Shown here one piece after another: positions 1-8,171 of a DNA stretch of 16,976 nucleotides. The translations under genes were made by a program, and so were the position numbers. Below the pieces are notes generated by a model. That model had not been told where the DNA came from and ran no database searches. It saw only the letters and a list, made by a program, of their open reading frames with translations. This DNA comes from an uncultured Actinomycetes bacterium (lineage in GTDB: Bacteria > Actinomycetota > Thermoleophilia > Solirubrobacterales > 70-9). Numbering within the stretch: the stretch's first letter is position 1; every line of letters begins with the position of its first letter. The stretch spans positions 1 to 16,976 of the forward strand of contig CAMLHB010000038.1 in NCBI GenBank assembly GCA_946479725.1, read 5' to 3'.

Positions 1-1
1 C

Positions 2-388
2 CCGCTGCTGTCCGAGGCATTGAGCGGCCCGATCTACCTGCGCGCGCCCAGCCGCCGCTACCCCGACCTGGTCGCCGACCTGCGGGGCGGCGGGCTGCGG
101 CTCCTTGTTCACGGCCACACCGGCGTCGCCCGCGACGGCCGTCTCCGCATCGGCCTCGTCAGGCTCCCCGACCTGCCGCTTTCAAGCGCCGCTCTAACCC
201 TCGCCGGCGGTCGCCGCGGCATCGTCGTCAACAGCGAGTCCCTCTGTGGCCGGACCCCCCGCGCCTCAGCCCTACTGGGTGGTCAAAACGGCAAGCTGCG
301 CCGCCTGCAGCTGCGCCTTCGCCTGCATGGCCCACGATCCAGGCGATGGCTGCGGAACAGGCAGCTACTCTTCAGAAAACAGCAGTAA
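2..388 (+). CDS. Conserved hypothetical protein, C-terminal part only
   Basis: An open frame enters from the left edge (frame from base 2) and runs 128 codons to TAA at 386-388. The start lies outside the window; the internal TTG at 20 is not a credible start because coding continues through it. The visible part contains a stretch like GPIYLRAPSRRYPDLVADL, then GGRRGIVVNSESLC and a QNGK motif. I recognise this pattern, from memory, as the C-terminus of a family of secreted or surface hypothetical proteins common in Thermoleophilia (blocks of the type 'PVYLR..lPDLV' and 'GLLVNS.nLC'); no function is known to me. The last ~25 codons are Arg/Leu-rich and more AT-rich. It precedes the MMPL exporter by 57 nt on the same strand, so it may belong to the same surface-related locus. 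Confidence 0.6.
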   Translation, partial: PLLSEALSGPIYLRAPSRRYPDLVADLRGGGLRLLVHGHTGVARDGRLRIGLVRLPDLPLSSAALTLAGGRRGIVVNSESLCGRTPRASALLGGQNGKLRRLQLRLRLHGPRSRRWLRNRQLLFRKQQ

Positions 389-398
389 TCTTTCCGGT

Positions 399-404
399 TA
401 CGCT
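399..404 (+). promoter_or_regulatory. Candidate -10 box of the MMPL operon
   Basis: TACGCT fits the actinobacterial -10 pattern TAnnnT and sits in the more AT-rich 57-nt gap before the exporter gene. It is followed after 8 nt by an in-frame GTG at 413. No convincing -35 hexamer is visible 16-18 nt upstream. This is inference from pattern only. Confidence 0.3.
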
Positions 405-445
405 GTGCTTTTGTGGACGCGGTCGAACAGGGACGGGCGGGAACG

Positions 446-3400
446 ATGAGCTACCGGGTGCGGGCCGTGTCGACGCTTGCTGCGACCCTAGCTCTGATCG
501 TGGCGCTGGGGCTGATCGGGCTCGGCGTCGAGAACCAGTTGCGCCCGACCTCGCTGGCGATCTCCGGCACCTCGTCGGACCGAGGCGAAGACCTGGCGCG
601 AGAGCGCTTCGGCGACTCTTCTCCGTTCGCGGTGCTGCTGCGGGGGCCGGCGGGGGCGGTCGAGCGGCAGGGGCGGGAGCTGGCGCGGGCGCTGCGGCGC
701 GACCCGGCGGTAACGGTGATCTCCCCCTGGGACCCCGCCCGGCCGGCCCGCAAGCTGCCGGGCCCGGCGCCGGGGGCCCCGGCCGGGGCGCCGGCGCGGG
801 CGCTGCTACTGCTCGACTTCCACGTTCCCCTCTCCGAGGCGATGCGGAAGACCGTGCCGTCGCTGGAAGCGACGATCGCGGCGGAGGTACGCCCGCCGGT
901 GCGGGCCACCCAGTCGGGCTACGCGACGATCTCGCGCGCCCTGCAGGCGCAGTCGCTCTCGGCCGCCGAGCGGGCGGAGCTGCTGGCGGCGCCGTTGCTG
1001 GTCGTCGTCCTGCTGCTGGTCTTCCGCTCGGTGGTGGCGGCGGCGATCCCCCTCCTCCTCGGGGCGATGACCGTCTTCGCCGGCCGCGGCGTGCTGGCGC
1101 TGCTGAGCGGGCTGATGCCGATCGACGCGCTCTCGCTGGTCGTCTGCACGATGATGGGCCTCGCCCTCGGGGTCGACTACTCGCTGCTGATCGTCTCCCG
1201 CTTCCGCGAGGAGCTGGCCGCCGGACGCCCGCCGGGGGAGGCGGCCGCGCTCACCCGCCGCAGCGCCGGCCGCACCACCGCGCTGGCCGGCGGCACCCTC
1301 TTCTTCTCGATCTTCCTCTCCGCCTTCCTGCAGGCGGGGACGCTGCTGGTCTCCCTGGCGACCGCCCTCGCCGTCGTCACCGTGCTGGCGGTGCTGATCG
1401 CCTGGGCGGCCCTGCCAGCGCTGCTCGCCCTGCTCGGGCCGCGCATCAACGCCGCCCGGGTCGGCCGCGCCGCGGCCGCGGGCGGCTCCGGGGTCGCGGC
1501 CGCCGCGTCGCGGGCACTGCGGCGACCGGCGCTCGCCGCCGCCCTGATCGCCCTGCCGCTGCTGGCGCTCTCGGCCCCGGCCCTCGCCTTCAACACCGGC
1601 TCTCCGGGGGTCGACGAGCTGGCGAGCGGGAGCGCTGCGCGGAAGGATGCCGAAGCGATCGAAGACGCGGTCGGGCCGGGCTGGCAGGCGCCGTTCATCC
1701 TCACCCTCGCCGCCGAACGGGGGCCGATCACCGCGCCGCCGCGGCCGGCGCTGCTGGCGGCGACGCAGCGGCGGATCGCGGCGCTGCCCGAGGTCGAGAC
1801 GGCGATCGGCCCGGGCGCGATCGCCGCCGCCGGGCGGTCGCTGCACTCGCTCTCCACCCGCCTCGAACCCGATCAAGCTCCCGCCGAGCTGACGTCGCTG
1901 GGGCCGCGGCTGCGGCGGGCCTCGGGCGCGGTCTCGCGCTTGCGCGGGGGGATCGGCGAAGCGGCCGCGGGCGCCGGGCTGCTGGCCAGCGGTTCGGCGC
2001 GGGCCGGGGAAGGCGCCGAGCTGATCTCCGGCGGTCTCGACGCCGCTGCCGGCGGCAGCGAACGGGCCGAGGGGGCGCTCGGAAGGCTCGCCGCCGGCAG
2101 CCGCCGCCTCGCCGCCGGGCAGCGGATCGCCACCGCCACCGCCTACAACATCAGCCGCGGGTTGGGGACGCTGGAGCCGAACCTGAGGACCCAAGGCCTC
2201 GCCCGCGCCCGCCGCCTCGCCGCCCGACTCGAAGCCTCCGGCTCGAGCGAACGGGCGGTCCGGGTCGCCGCCCACGAAGCCGCCATCCTTGCCTCGGTCC
2301 TCGCCGCCAACCGCGAAGAAGTGCAGCGGCTGAGCAGCCTCAGCGCCGGCCTGGAACGCGGCCTCGGGCGGCTCTACGACGGCGGCAAGCGGGTGCGCGA
2401 CGCGACCTCGCGCCTGGCTCCGGAAGCGGCGCGCCTCGGCTCCGGGTTGCAGGCCTTGGGCCACGGCGCCGAAACCCTCGCCGGCGGGCTCGGCCAGCTG
2501 CGCGGCGGCGCCGAAGCGCTCAGCGGCGGCCTCTCCGAAGGGTCGCGGCGGGCCTACCCGCTGCAGGCGAAGCTGCGGCGGGCGGGGCAGCGGGTGACCC
2601 GGGCGGTGGCGCCGCTCGACCGCCAACTGAAGCGGCTGCACCGGCTCTCACCCGGGCTGTTCGACTCCGGCTACCTGACCCTGGCGGCGGCCGAAGGGGC
2701 GCCGCCGACGCCGCGCTCGCTGGCCGCCGAGGTGGTCAACGTCCGCCGCGGCGGCACCGCCGCCCGCTACCTGGTGATCCCCACCGCCGGGTTCAATAGC
2801 GCCGGCTCGCGCCGCCTCGGGAGGCAGCTGAACGCGATCGCCGCCGAACTCGACCGGCGCCCCGCCCTGGTCGCCGGGGTCGGCGGCGGCGCCGCGGTGC
2901 TGAACGACTACGGCGCCGCGACCAAGTCGCGGCTGCCGCTGGTGGTCGGCGCGATCATCCTCATCACCTTCCTGATGCTGCTCTTCCTCCTGCGGGCGCC
3001 GCTGCTGGCGGCCCTCGCGGTCGGCCTCAACCTGCTCTCGGTGGCGGCGGCGATCGGCGTTGTCACCCTCGCCTGCGAGATTCCCGCCGGCTACCCGCTC
3101 GGCGGCCATCCCTACATCGACACCGTCGGCGGCGCTGCGATCTTCGGCGTCACCTTCGGGCTCTCGATCGACTACGCGGTCTTCCTGCTGGCGCGGATGC
3201 GCGAGCGCTTCGACCAGGGGGGCGACAACGCCGCGGCAATCCGCTTCGGGCTCGAGAAGACCGCCGGGGTGATCACCGGCGCGGCGGCGATCATGGCCGC
3301 GGTCTTCGTCACTTTCGCCGCCGCCCCGGTCGCCACCGTCAGCCAGATGGGGCTCGGCCTGACCGTGGCGATCCTGCTCGACGCGACCGTCGTCCGCATC

Positions 3401-3526
3401 GTCCTGCTGCCGGCGCTGATGCTGTTGCTCGGTGAACGGGTCTGGCGCACACCGGCCTGGCTCGAGCGACTGCTCCCCCGCGTCCCGCGCCCGTCCCTGG
3501 CGGCCCCCGCCGAGGGGGTGGGCTGA
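446..3526 (+). CDS. MMPL/RND-family membrane transporter
   Basis: A 1026-residue protein with the two-fold layout of the MmpL branch of the RND superfamily, proton-driven exporters of lipids and other hydrophobic molecules in the cytoplasmic membrane. TM1 is near residues 11-28. A periplasmic-type domain follows, then a TM cluster about 178-335 carrying GVDYSLLIVSRFREE near 242-256. A long Ala/Gly-rich extracytoplasmic region (about 500-780) has repeated G-x-x-L-x-x-G spacing, suggesting a helical or coiled structure. The second TM cluster, about 828-1005, carries GLSIDYAVFLLARMRE around D909-Y910. The paired DY motifs in the two halves are the family's hallmark for proton coupling. ATG 446 is preferred, with GGGCGGGA just upstream; an in-frame GTG at 413 would add 11 residues. 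It leads a run of five closely spaced genes. The substrate cannot be read from sequence, but the downstream DUF2600 gene hints at an isoprenoid or lipid. Confidence 0.9.
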   Translation: MSYRVRAVSTLAATLALIVALGLIGLGVENQLRPTSLAISGTSSDRGEDLARERFGDSSPFAVLLRGPAGAVERQGRELARALRRDPAVTVISPWDPARPARKLPGPAPGAPAGAPARALLLLDFHVPLSEAMRKTVPSLEATIAAEVRPPVRATQSGYATISRALQAQSLSAAERAELLAAPLLVVVLLLVFRSVVAAAIPLLLGAMTVFAGRGVLALLSGLMPIDALSLVVCTMMGLALGVDYSLLIVSRFREELAAGRPPGEAAALTRRSAGRTTALAGGTLFFSIFLSAFLQAGTLLVSLATALAVVTVLAVLIAWAALPALLALLGPRINAARVGRAAAAGGSGVAAAASRALRRPALAAALIALPLLALSAPALAFNTGSPGVDELASGSAARKDAEAIEDAVGPGWQAPFILTLAAERGPITAPPRPALLAATQRRIAALPEVETAIGPGAIAAAGRSLHSLSTRLEPDQAPAELTSLGPRLRRASGAVSRLRGGIGEAAAGAGLLASGSARAGEGAELISGGLDAAAGGSERAEGALGRLAAGSRRLAAGQRIATATAYNISRGLGTLEPNLRTQGLARARRLAARLEASGSSERAVRVAAHEAAILASVLAANREEVQRLSSLSAGLERGLGRLYDGGKRVRDATSRLAPEAARLGSGLQALGHGAETLAGGLGQLRGGAEALSGGLSEGSRRAYPLQAKLRRAGQRVTRAVAPLDRQLKRLHRLSPGLFDSGYLTLAAAEGAPPTPRSLAAEVVNVRRGGTAARYLVIPTAGFNSAGSRRLGRQLNAIAAELDRRPALVAGVGGGAAVLNDYGAATKSRLPLVVGAIILITFLMLLFLLRAPLLAALAVGLNLLSVAAAIGVVTLACEIPAGYPLGGHPYIDTVGGAAIFGVTFGLSIDYAVFLLARMRERFDQGGDNAAAIRFGLEKTAGVITGAAAIMAAVFVTFAAAPVATVSQMGLGLTVAILLDATVVRIVLLPALMLLLGERVWRTPAWLERLLPRVPRPSLAAPAEGVG

Positions 3527-3528
3527 CG

Positions 3529-4008
3529 ATGCGTGCCCTGGCGGCGCTCCTCGCCGCGCTCTGCCTTGCCCTGCCGGCGCTCGCCGCGGAGGCGGCGGAA
3601 GCCCCGACCCGTGCCGAATACGTCGAACGGCTGGAGGGGATCTGCAAGCCGCGCTCGGAGGAAACCCAGCGCGCGGTGCGGGGGATGCGCGCCGACGTGC
3701 GGGCCGAACGGCTGCGGGTCGCGGCGAGCAAGCTGGCCCGGGCGGAAAAGATCTTCGCCCGCACGGTCAGCTCGATCAAGGTGGTTCCGCGCCCGGTCGC
3801 CGACCGCGCGACGCTGGCCCGCTGGTTCGACGCCCTCGCCAAGGAGCAGGTCTACCTGGGGCGGCTCGTCGCCTCGCTGCGGGCCGAAGACCTCGCCCGC
3901 TTCCAGCGGGCTTCGGCGGACTTCATCCACCAGGGCAGCAAGGCGAACAACATCGTCGTCTCCTTCGGCTTCGATTACTGCGCCTTCAAGCCGACGAGGT
4001 TCCAGTGA
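3529..4008 (+). CDS. Small secreted two-cysteine protein
   Basis: A 159-residue protein starting at ATG 3529, two bases after the exporter's TGA, so translational coupling is likely. Residues 1-23 form a clear Sec signal peptide: a short basic start, a Leu/Ala core and an A-x-A site around ALAAEA. The mature part is predicted all-helical and charged. It has two cysteines, C39 in GICKPR and C151 in the C-terminal DYCAFKP, which could form a disulfide joining the two ends outside the cytoplasm. I know of similar hypothetical proteins in Solirubrobacterales but no assigned function. Placement between an MMPL exporter and another secreted protein suggests an extracytoplasmic accessory of the transporter; that is inference from context. 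Confidence 0.8.
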   Translation: MRALAALLAALCLALPALAAEAAEAPTRAEYVERLEGICKPRSEETQRAVRGMRADVRAERLRVAASKLARAEKIFARTVSSIKVVPRPVADRATLARWFDALAKEQVYLGRLVASLRAEDLARFQRASADFIHQGSKANNIVVSFGFDYCAFKPTRFQ

Positions 4009-4796
4009 GGCCCTCACCGACGCTGCGCCTCGCGCTCGCGGGTGCGCTGGGCGTGCTGACCCTCGCCGGCGCGCAGCTTGCCATGGCCGAGCAGACCGGG
4101 GGAGGGGGGGTCGTCGTGTCCTTCGACGCCGAAGTGACCCCGAACCGGCTGCCCCGCCACCGACCGGTACCGATCACGGTGACGATATCCGGAGGCGCCC
4201 GGTCGGACGCGGGGGGATCGCCGCCGCGCCTGCGGCGGCTCGAGTTCGCCTTCGGAGCCCGCGGCGGCCTCGACACCAGGGGGCTCGCCCGCTGCCCCCG
4301 CGCCCGCCTGCGCAACGCTACCGGCCGCCAGGCCCTCAGCCGCTGTCGCGACGCCCTCGTCGGTCGCGGCACGATCGACGCCGAAGTCCCGCTCAACCCG
4401 GCCGACCCGATTCCGGCCCGCGCCCAGGTCCTCGCCTTCAACGGCCGCTCCGACGGTGCGCCAGCTGTCTGGCTCCACGCCTACTCCGCCTCGCCGCCGG
4501 TCTCCTTCGTTCTCCCGTTCCGGCTGCGGCGACTGCCTCACAGCGCCTACGGAATCGCGCTCAGCTCCCAGGTGGCGAGCGCCCTGGGGCGCTGGCCGCG
4601 GCTGCGCGCGTTCGACCTCACCCTGGGACGCCGCTATCGCGCGGCGGGGAGGATCCACAGCTATCTCAGCGCCGACTGCCCGCTTCCGCCGCGATTTCAC
4701 TTCCTCTCCTTCCCCCTCGCCCGCGCCAGCTACCGCTTCGACCCGGGGCCGACTCATACGATCACGGTCCTCCGCGGCTGCCACGTCCGCGACTGA
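4005..4796 (+). CDS. Secreted four-cysteine hypothetical protein
   Basis: A 263-residue protein. GTG 4005 overlaps the previous TGA in a GTGA junction, with GAGG a few bases upstream, which decides the start over longer in-frame versions that run back into the neighbouring genes. Residues 1-28 are a signal peptide (Arg-containing start, hydrophobic core, AMA-E cleavage region). The mature domain looks beta-rich: VSFDAEVTPNRLPRHRPVPI near 38-57, then LEFAFGARGGLDTRGLARCP, a VLAFNG block near 142, and YLSADCPLP near 220. Four cysteines (C97, C114, C225, C259) probably form two disulfides. The layout recalls a hypothetical family frequent in Thermoleophilia, often in several copies per genome, with a conserved 'kgLpsC..a.l....a..Ck.alvGsG' pattern. 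No enzymatic motif is seen. It is likely a cell-surface or exported partner of the MMPL system. Confidence 0.8.
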   Translation: MRPSPTLRLALAGALGVLTLAGAQLAMAEQTGGGGVVVSFDAEVTPNRLPRHRPVPITVTISGGARSDAGGSPPRLRRLEFAFGARGGLDTRGLARCPRARLRNATGRQALSRCRDALVGRGTIDAEVPLNPADPIPARAQVLAFNGRSDGAPAVWLHAYSASPPVSFVLPFRLRRLPHSAYGIALSSQVASALGRWPRLRAFDLTLGRRYRAAGRIHSYLSADCPLPPRFHFLSFPLARASYRFDPGPTHTITVLRGCHVRD

Positions 4797-4805
4797 GCCA
4801 GTCCG

Positions 4806-5951
4806 ATGCCCAACCTGAGCCGAAACGGATCCGCACCGATCGCCTCCGCCCGAGTCTTCGCCGCCGCCGGCCGGCGCTACTGGCTGCAGGTCTTCCCCGC
4901 GGCTCGCGCCACCCAGCGCCGCCTGCTCGCCCGCGCCGAAGCGATCCCCGACCCGCTGCTGCGCGAGGACGCGCTGATCTCCCACCGCCAGAAGGGCTCG
5001 AACTCGGAGGGCCTCGCCGCCCTGGCTGTCCTCGCGCCGGCTCCGCGGCGCGCCGCCCTCGCCCGCAGCCTCGTCTCCTACCAGCTGATGCTCGACTATC
5101 TCGACGGCGTCTCGGAGCGGCCCTGCGAGGATCCGGTCGCCAACGGGTACCGCCTGCACCGGGCGTTCGAGGTCGCCCTCGACCCCGATGCCGAGCACGA
5201 CGACTACTACGCGCACGCGGCGGCCCGCGAGGACGGGGGCTACCTCGTGGCGCTGATCGAGAGCTGCCGGGCGCCGCTGGGCGAGCTGCCGTCCTACTCT
5301 GCGGCGCGGGAGGCGCTGCTGCGCCAGGCGCGGCTCTGCCGCGACTCGCAGGCGCTCAACCACGCCCAGCACTTCGCCCCGGTCGACGACCGGATCGCCG
5401 AGTGGGCGGAGCGGACCGCAGCCGAGTGCGGCCTCGAAGGCGAGTTCGAGTGGTGGGAGCTGCTCGCCGCCGCCGCCGCGTCCTCGCTGGGGGTCGGTGC
5501 CCTGCTCGCCTTCGCCGCCGCGCCGGCGGCCCCCGAGGCCGATGCCCGCCGGGTCGAGGCCGCCTACTTCCCCTGGGCGAGCGGGCTCAACGCCCTGCTC
5601 GACTCGCTCGTCGACCTCGACGAGGACCCCGAGGAGGCGAGCCACCTGCGCCGCTACGACTCCCTCGCAGAAGCCGCTACGCGACTGGAGCTGTTCGCGA
5701 AACGGGCGCGGAGGCAGGTCGCGGGCCTGCCGGAGGGCAGCACCCACGAGGCGATCCTGGCCGCGATGGGGGCCCTCTACCTGGTGCGCCCCGAAGCCTG
5801 GGCGCCCGGACGGGAGGGGGTTGCCGCCCGGGTGCTGGCGGCGCTCGGCCCCTTCGCCCGGCCGGCGCTGCTGGTCCACCTCCTGCGCCGCGGCGGCCGC
5901 GGCGCCGTACCCCTCTTCACTGCCAAACGACGCCGGCGCGGGCGGGTGTGA
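4806..5951 (+). CDS. DUF2600 (YtpB-like) putative terpene synthase
   Basis: A 381-residue protein resembling the DUF2600 family, whose Bacillus member YtpB is tetraprenyl-beta-curcumene synthase, a large-substrate prenyl diphosphate cyclase unlike classical class I/II terpene synthases. Visible supports are YWLQVFP near 25-31, the RQKGSNSEGLAAL block at 61-73, an Asp-rich YQLMLDYLDGVSER at 92-105, EWWELLAAAAASS at 215-227 and a second acidic helix LLDSLVDLDED at 264-274. The paired acidic motifs are what a Mg2+-diphosphate site would need. Length is in the family range. ATG 4806 follows the previous stop by 9 nt; no good Shine-Dalgarno is seen, so coupling is likely. The C-terminus is very basic. 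The actual substrate in actinobacteria is unknown to me; the operon with an exporter suggests an isoprenoid product that is moved outward. Confidence 0.8.
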   Translation: MPNLSRNGSAPIASARVFAAAGRRYWLQVFPAARATQRRLLARAEAIPDPLLREDALISHRQKGSNSEGLAALAVLAPAPRRAALARSLVSYQLMLDYLDGVSERPCEDPVANGYRLHRAFEVALDPDAEHDDYYAHAAAREDGGYLVALIESCRAPLGELPSYSAAREALLRQARLCRDSQALNHAQHFAPVDDRIAEWAERTAAECGLEGEFEWWELLAAAAASSLGVGALLAFAAAPAAPEADARRVEAAYFPWASGLNALLDSLVDLDEDPEEASHLRRYDSLAEAATRLELFAKRARRQVAGLPEGSTHEAILAAMGALYLVRPEAWAPGREGVAARVLAALGPFARPALLVHLLRRGGRGAVPLFTAKRRRRGRV

Positions 5952-5968
5952 GATACATATGTCGAGCG

Positions 5969-6592
5969 ATGGACGACGCCAGCTCACAAGCGACGCGCCG
6001 CCTGCGTGAGGCGCTGCTCGATCTCTGCGCCGAGCGCGGCTACGCCGGTCTCGAGCTGCAGGATCTGCTCGACCGGGCCGGCCTCGACCGGGCCGCCTTC
6101 GAGCGCCACTACCGCGATCTCGATGCCTGCTTCAACGCGGTCCTCGCCGACGTCTACGGTGATTTCTTCGCCTCTGCCCAGGAGGCCGTCGCCGGCGAGC
6201 AGGGCTGGCGGGATCGCATGCGCGCGACCGCCTACGCGCTGCTGCGCTTCCTGCGCCGGGACGAGCGGGTCGCCCACCTGGCGGCGGTCGACGCCCAGGA
6301 CGCCGGGGAGGGCGCCCAGAGGCTCTTCCTCGAGACCTTCAACCGCCTCGTCGACCTGATCGACGAGGGCAGCGCCGAGGCCAGCGGCCCCGACTCGCCC
6401 AGCCGCGCCACCGCGCTCGGGGTCGGCGGCGTCCTCTTCGCTCGTCTCCAGACCGCAGTCGCCGAGCACGAACTGGCGCTCGGGGAGGAGGAGATCCCAG
6501 AGCTGATGTACGGGGCGGTCTTCCCCTACCTCGGCGCCGAGGCGGCCGCCGAGGAGCTGAGGATCCCGCCGCCGCCGGACCTCGCTGGCTAG
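5969..6592 (+). CDS. TetR-family transcriptional regulator
   Basis: A 207-residue protein. Residues about 8-55 form the TetR N-terminal three-helix DNA-binding domain: a helix ending in CAERGYAGLELQDLL, then the turn and recognition helix DRAGLDRAAFERHYRDLDAC. The rest is an all-helical ligand and dimer domain with no identifiable ligand specificity. ATG 5969 follows the DUF2600 stop by 17 nt and has GAG about 6 nt upstream. An ATG at 5959 is in a different frame. As the last gene of the exporter operon it may control that operon by autoregulation, which is inference. Its TAG shares four bases (CTAG, 6589-6592) with the stop of the convergent double-TetR gene. Confidence 0.87.
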   Translation: MDDASSQATRRLREALLDLCAERGYAGLELQDLLDRAGLDRAAFERHYRDLDACFNAVLADVYGDFFASAQEAVAGEQGWRDRMRATAYALLRFLRRDERVAHLAAVDAQDAGEGAQRLFLETFNRLVDLIDEGSAEASGPDSPSRATALGVGGVLFARLQTAVAEHELALGEEEIPELMYGAVFPYLGAEAAAEELRIPPPPDLAG

Positions 6593-7959
6593 CGCCTCGG
6601 GGCGTCCTCGCTGTTGGCGACGGCGCAGGCGCGCTCGGCGCCGACGAAGCCGGCCAGGGTGACGTAGGTGGCCAGGGGCACCACCGTGGGCAGGCTGCGC
6701 GGGCCCTCGCGGCGGACCTGCTCGCGCATCAGCCCGTAGACGGTCGCGGCGGCGGCTTCGGCGCTCACCGGCGGCGCCTCCGGGTTCGCCTCCAAGCCGG
6801 GGGCCAGCATCTCGGTCAGGGAGTCGATCACGCGGTCGCGACGGCCGAGCGCCCGCGGCCCGGCGCCGTAGACGCCGACCAGAGCCAGCTCGGCCATCGC
6901 CGGCTCGGCGGCGAAGTAGGCGCAGATCGCCTCGTAGAGCGCCCGCACCCCCTGTTCCCAGTCGCCGGCGCGCCGGGCCGCCGGAACCGCCAGGGCCATG
7001 ATCTGGGCGCCGCTCATCTCCAGCGCGGCGAGGACCGCGTCCTCCTTGTCGGCGAAGTGGTCGTAGAAGGTGCTGAGGGAGATCGCCGCGCGGGCGGCGA
7101 TGTCGTCGGTGTTCATCGCCCCGAATCCCTTCTCGGCGACGACCGCCGCCACCGCCCGGGCGATTCGTTCGGCCGGCGTGTAGCCCTCGAACTGGACGCC
7201 GGCGGCCGGCCGCTGGCGGCGGGGGGTGAGCGGCCGCGGCGGCGGTTGAATGCAGGTCAGCCAGCGCCAGAGCCCCGGGGCGAGGTCGGGCAGCTCGTCC
7301 TCCTGCCTGCGATAGAGTCGGGTGTGGAGCACCTTGCGGACGCCGCCGAGGAGGACGGGGAGGAGCTCGGGGTCCCTGGTCAGCCCCGGCATCCTGCCGT
7401 CCGTCGCCGCCGTCAGCTCGGCCAGGGACCGGAAGCCCCGGTCGGCGACCCGCTCGCCGTCCTCGCCCACCGCGTGCAGCTCGACCAGGCAGAGTCGCGC
7501 CGCCGCCGGCTGCGCGCCGACCAGGTCGAGAATCTCCGCAAACGCCGCTTCGGGGCGCTCGCCCCTCGTCCCCGCTCCCTGCAGCGCCCGCAGCGTCGGT
7601 TCGATCAACGCCTCGGCCGCCGCCGTCGTGCAGTCGGCCTTGTTGGCGAAGTGTCGGTAGAAGTCGCTGCGGGAGATCCCGCTGACGGCGATCAGGTCGG
7701 CAACCGTGGTGGCGGCGTAGCCTTTCTCCGAGACGACCGCGACCACCGCCCCGAAGAGCCGCTCGCGCTGGTTGCGGACCACCTCCGATCGCGGTGTCCC
7801 GCTGCCGGGCCGCAGCTTCCTCTGCTTCAGCTCCGATGCCGGCCCCCAGGGAGTCTCGACCGCACCGTCGGCCCCACTCAAGTCGCGTCCGCTCCTTGTC
7901 GTCTTCCTCGCTTCACGCCCGAACCCACCCCTGCGGCGTCCCCTCCGCCATCCTTTCAT
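6589..7959 (-). CDS. Tandem double-TetR transcriptional regulator
   Basis: One uninterrupted 456-residue frame contains two complete TetR units. The first DNA-binding domain spans about 63-108 (EKGYAATTVADLIAVSGIS then SDFYRHFANKAD). Its helical ligand domain runs to about 240. A Pro/Arg-rich linker follows, then a second DNA-binding domain at about 262-307 (EKGFGAMNTDDIAARAAIS then STFYDHFADKEDAV) and a second ligand domain. Ordinary TetR proteins are about 190-220 residues and dimerise; this chain could act as a built-in pseudo-dimer. The start is uncertain. ATG 7959 has no clear Shine-Dalgarno and yields a very basic 26-residue tail. TTG 7881 has AAGGAG at 7892-7897, 10 nt upstream, and may be the real start. 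It is divergent from the monooxygenase gene, whose promoter region holds a perfect palindrome and is the obvious target. Confidence 0.88.
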   Translation of the reverse strand: MKGWRRGRRRGGFGREARKTTRSGRDLSGADGAVETPWGPASELKQRKLRPGSGTPRSEVVRNQRERLFGAVVAVVSEKGYAATTVADLIAVSGISRSDFYRHFANKADCTTAAAEALIEPTLRALQGAGTRGERPEAAFAEILDLVGAQPAAARLCLVELHAVGEDGERVADRGFRSLAELTAATDGRMPGLTRDPELLPVLLGGVRKVLHTRLYRRQEDELPDLAPGLWRWLTCIQPPPRPLTPRRQRPAAGVQFEGYTPAERIARAVAAVVAEKGFGAMNTDDIAARAAISLSTFYDHFADKEDAVLAALEMSGAQIMALAVPAARRAGDWEQGVRALYEAICAYFAAEPAMAELALVGVYGAGPRALGRRDRVIDSLTEMLAPGLEANPEAPPVSAEAAAATVYGLMREQVRREGPRSLPTVVPLATYVTLAGFVGAERACAVANSEDAPRR

Positions 7960-8019
7960 CGCGAGCGACTATCTTCAGAAAAGATTACTTGCTTTCCCCC
8001 TCTCCATCTGGTTTCCTAA

Positions 8020-8042
8020 GGCCGCTGCCGCATACGGCGGCC
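8020..8042. repeat. Hairpin in the double-TetR/monooxygenase divergent region
   Basis: Arms GGCCGC (8020-8025) and GCGGCC (8037-8042) are perfect complements around an 11-nt loop, within which GCCG/CGGC offers an alternative pairing. No T tract follows on either strand, so it is not a standard terminator. It lies upstream of both divergent genes and could be a regulatory structure or protein site. Confidence 0.4.
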
Positions 8043-8171
8043 GTCGCTCTCCCCGGGCGGCGGGTAGTGGGCCTCTGGGAGTCCCCCCTCCTGAAGGCGC
8101 ACGGAGCAACCGACGCAGCTCGCAAAGTGCAGGGGCCTCCACCCCTCCGAGCGCTGCGTATGGAGCGGCCA

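Noticed and set aside
806..2641. Long opposite-strand open frame across the MMPL gene (also 346-2799 in another + frame)
   Set aside because: High GC3 creates long open shadows. These translate to low-complexity Arg/Gly/Ala/Pro sequence with no family signature, while the 446-3526 frame is a clear MMPL protein.
3533..5968. Very long + frame leading into the TetR gene
   Set aside because: The part upstream of 5969 is an out-of-phase reading of three real genes; TetR homology begins just after ATG 5969.
7057..8019. + strand frame opposite the double-TetR gene
   Set aside because: Shadow of the TetR codons with Arg/Asp/Gly-rich sequence and no motif.
8080..8160. Riboswitch-like words (TGAAGGCGC, GGAGCAACC, CGCAAAG) upstream of the monooxygenase
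   Set aside because: Compared by eye with glycine, SAM and c-di-GMP-I riboswitch cores; each lacks essential helices or spacing, so no assignment is made.
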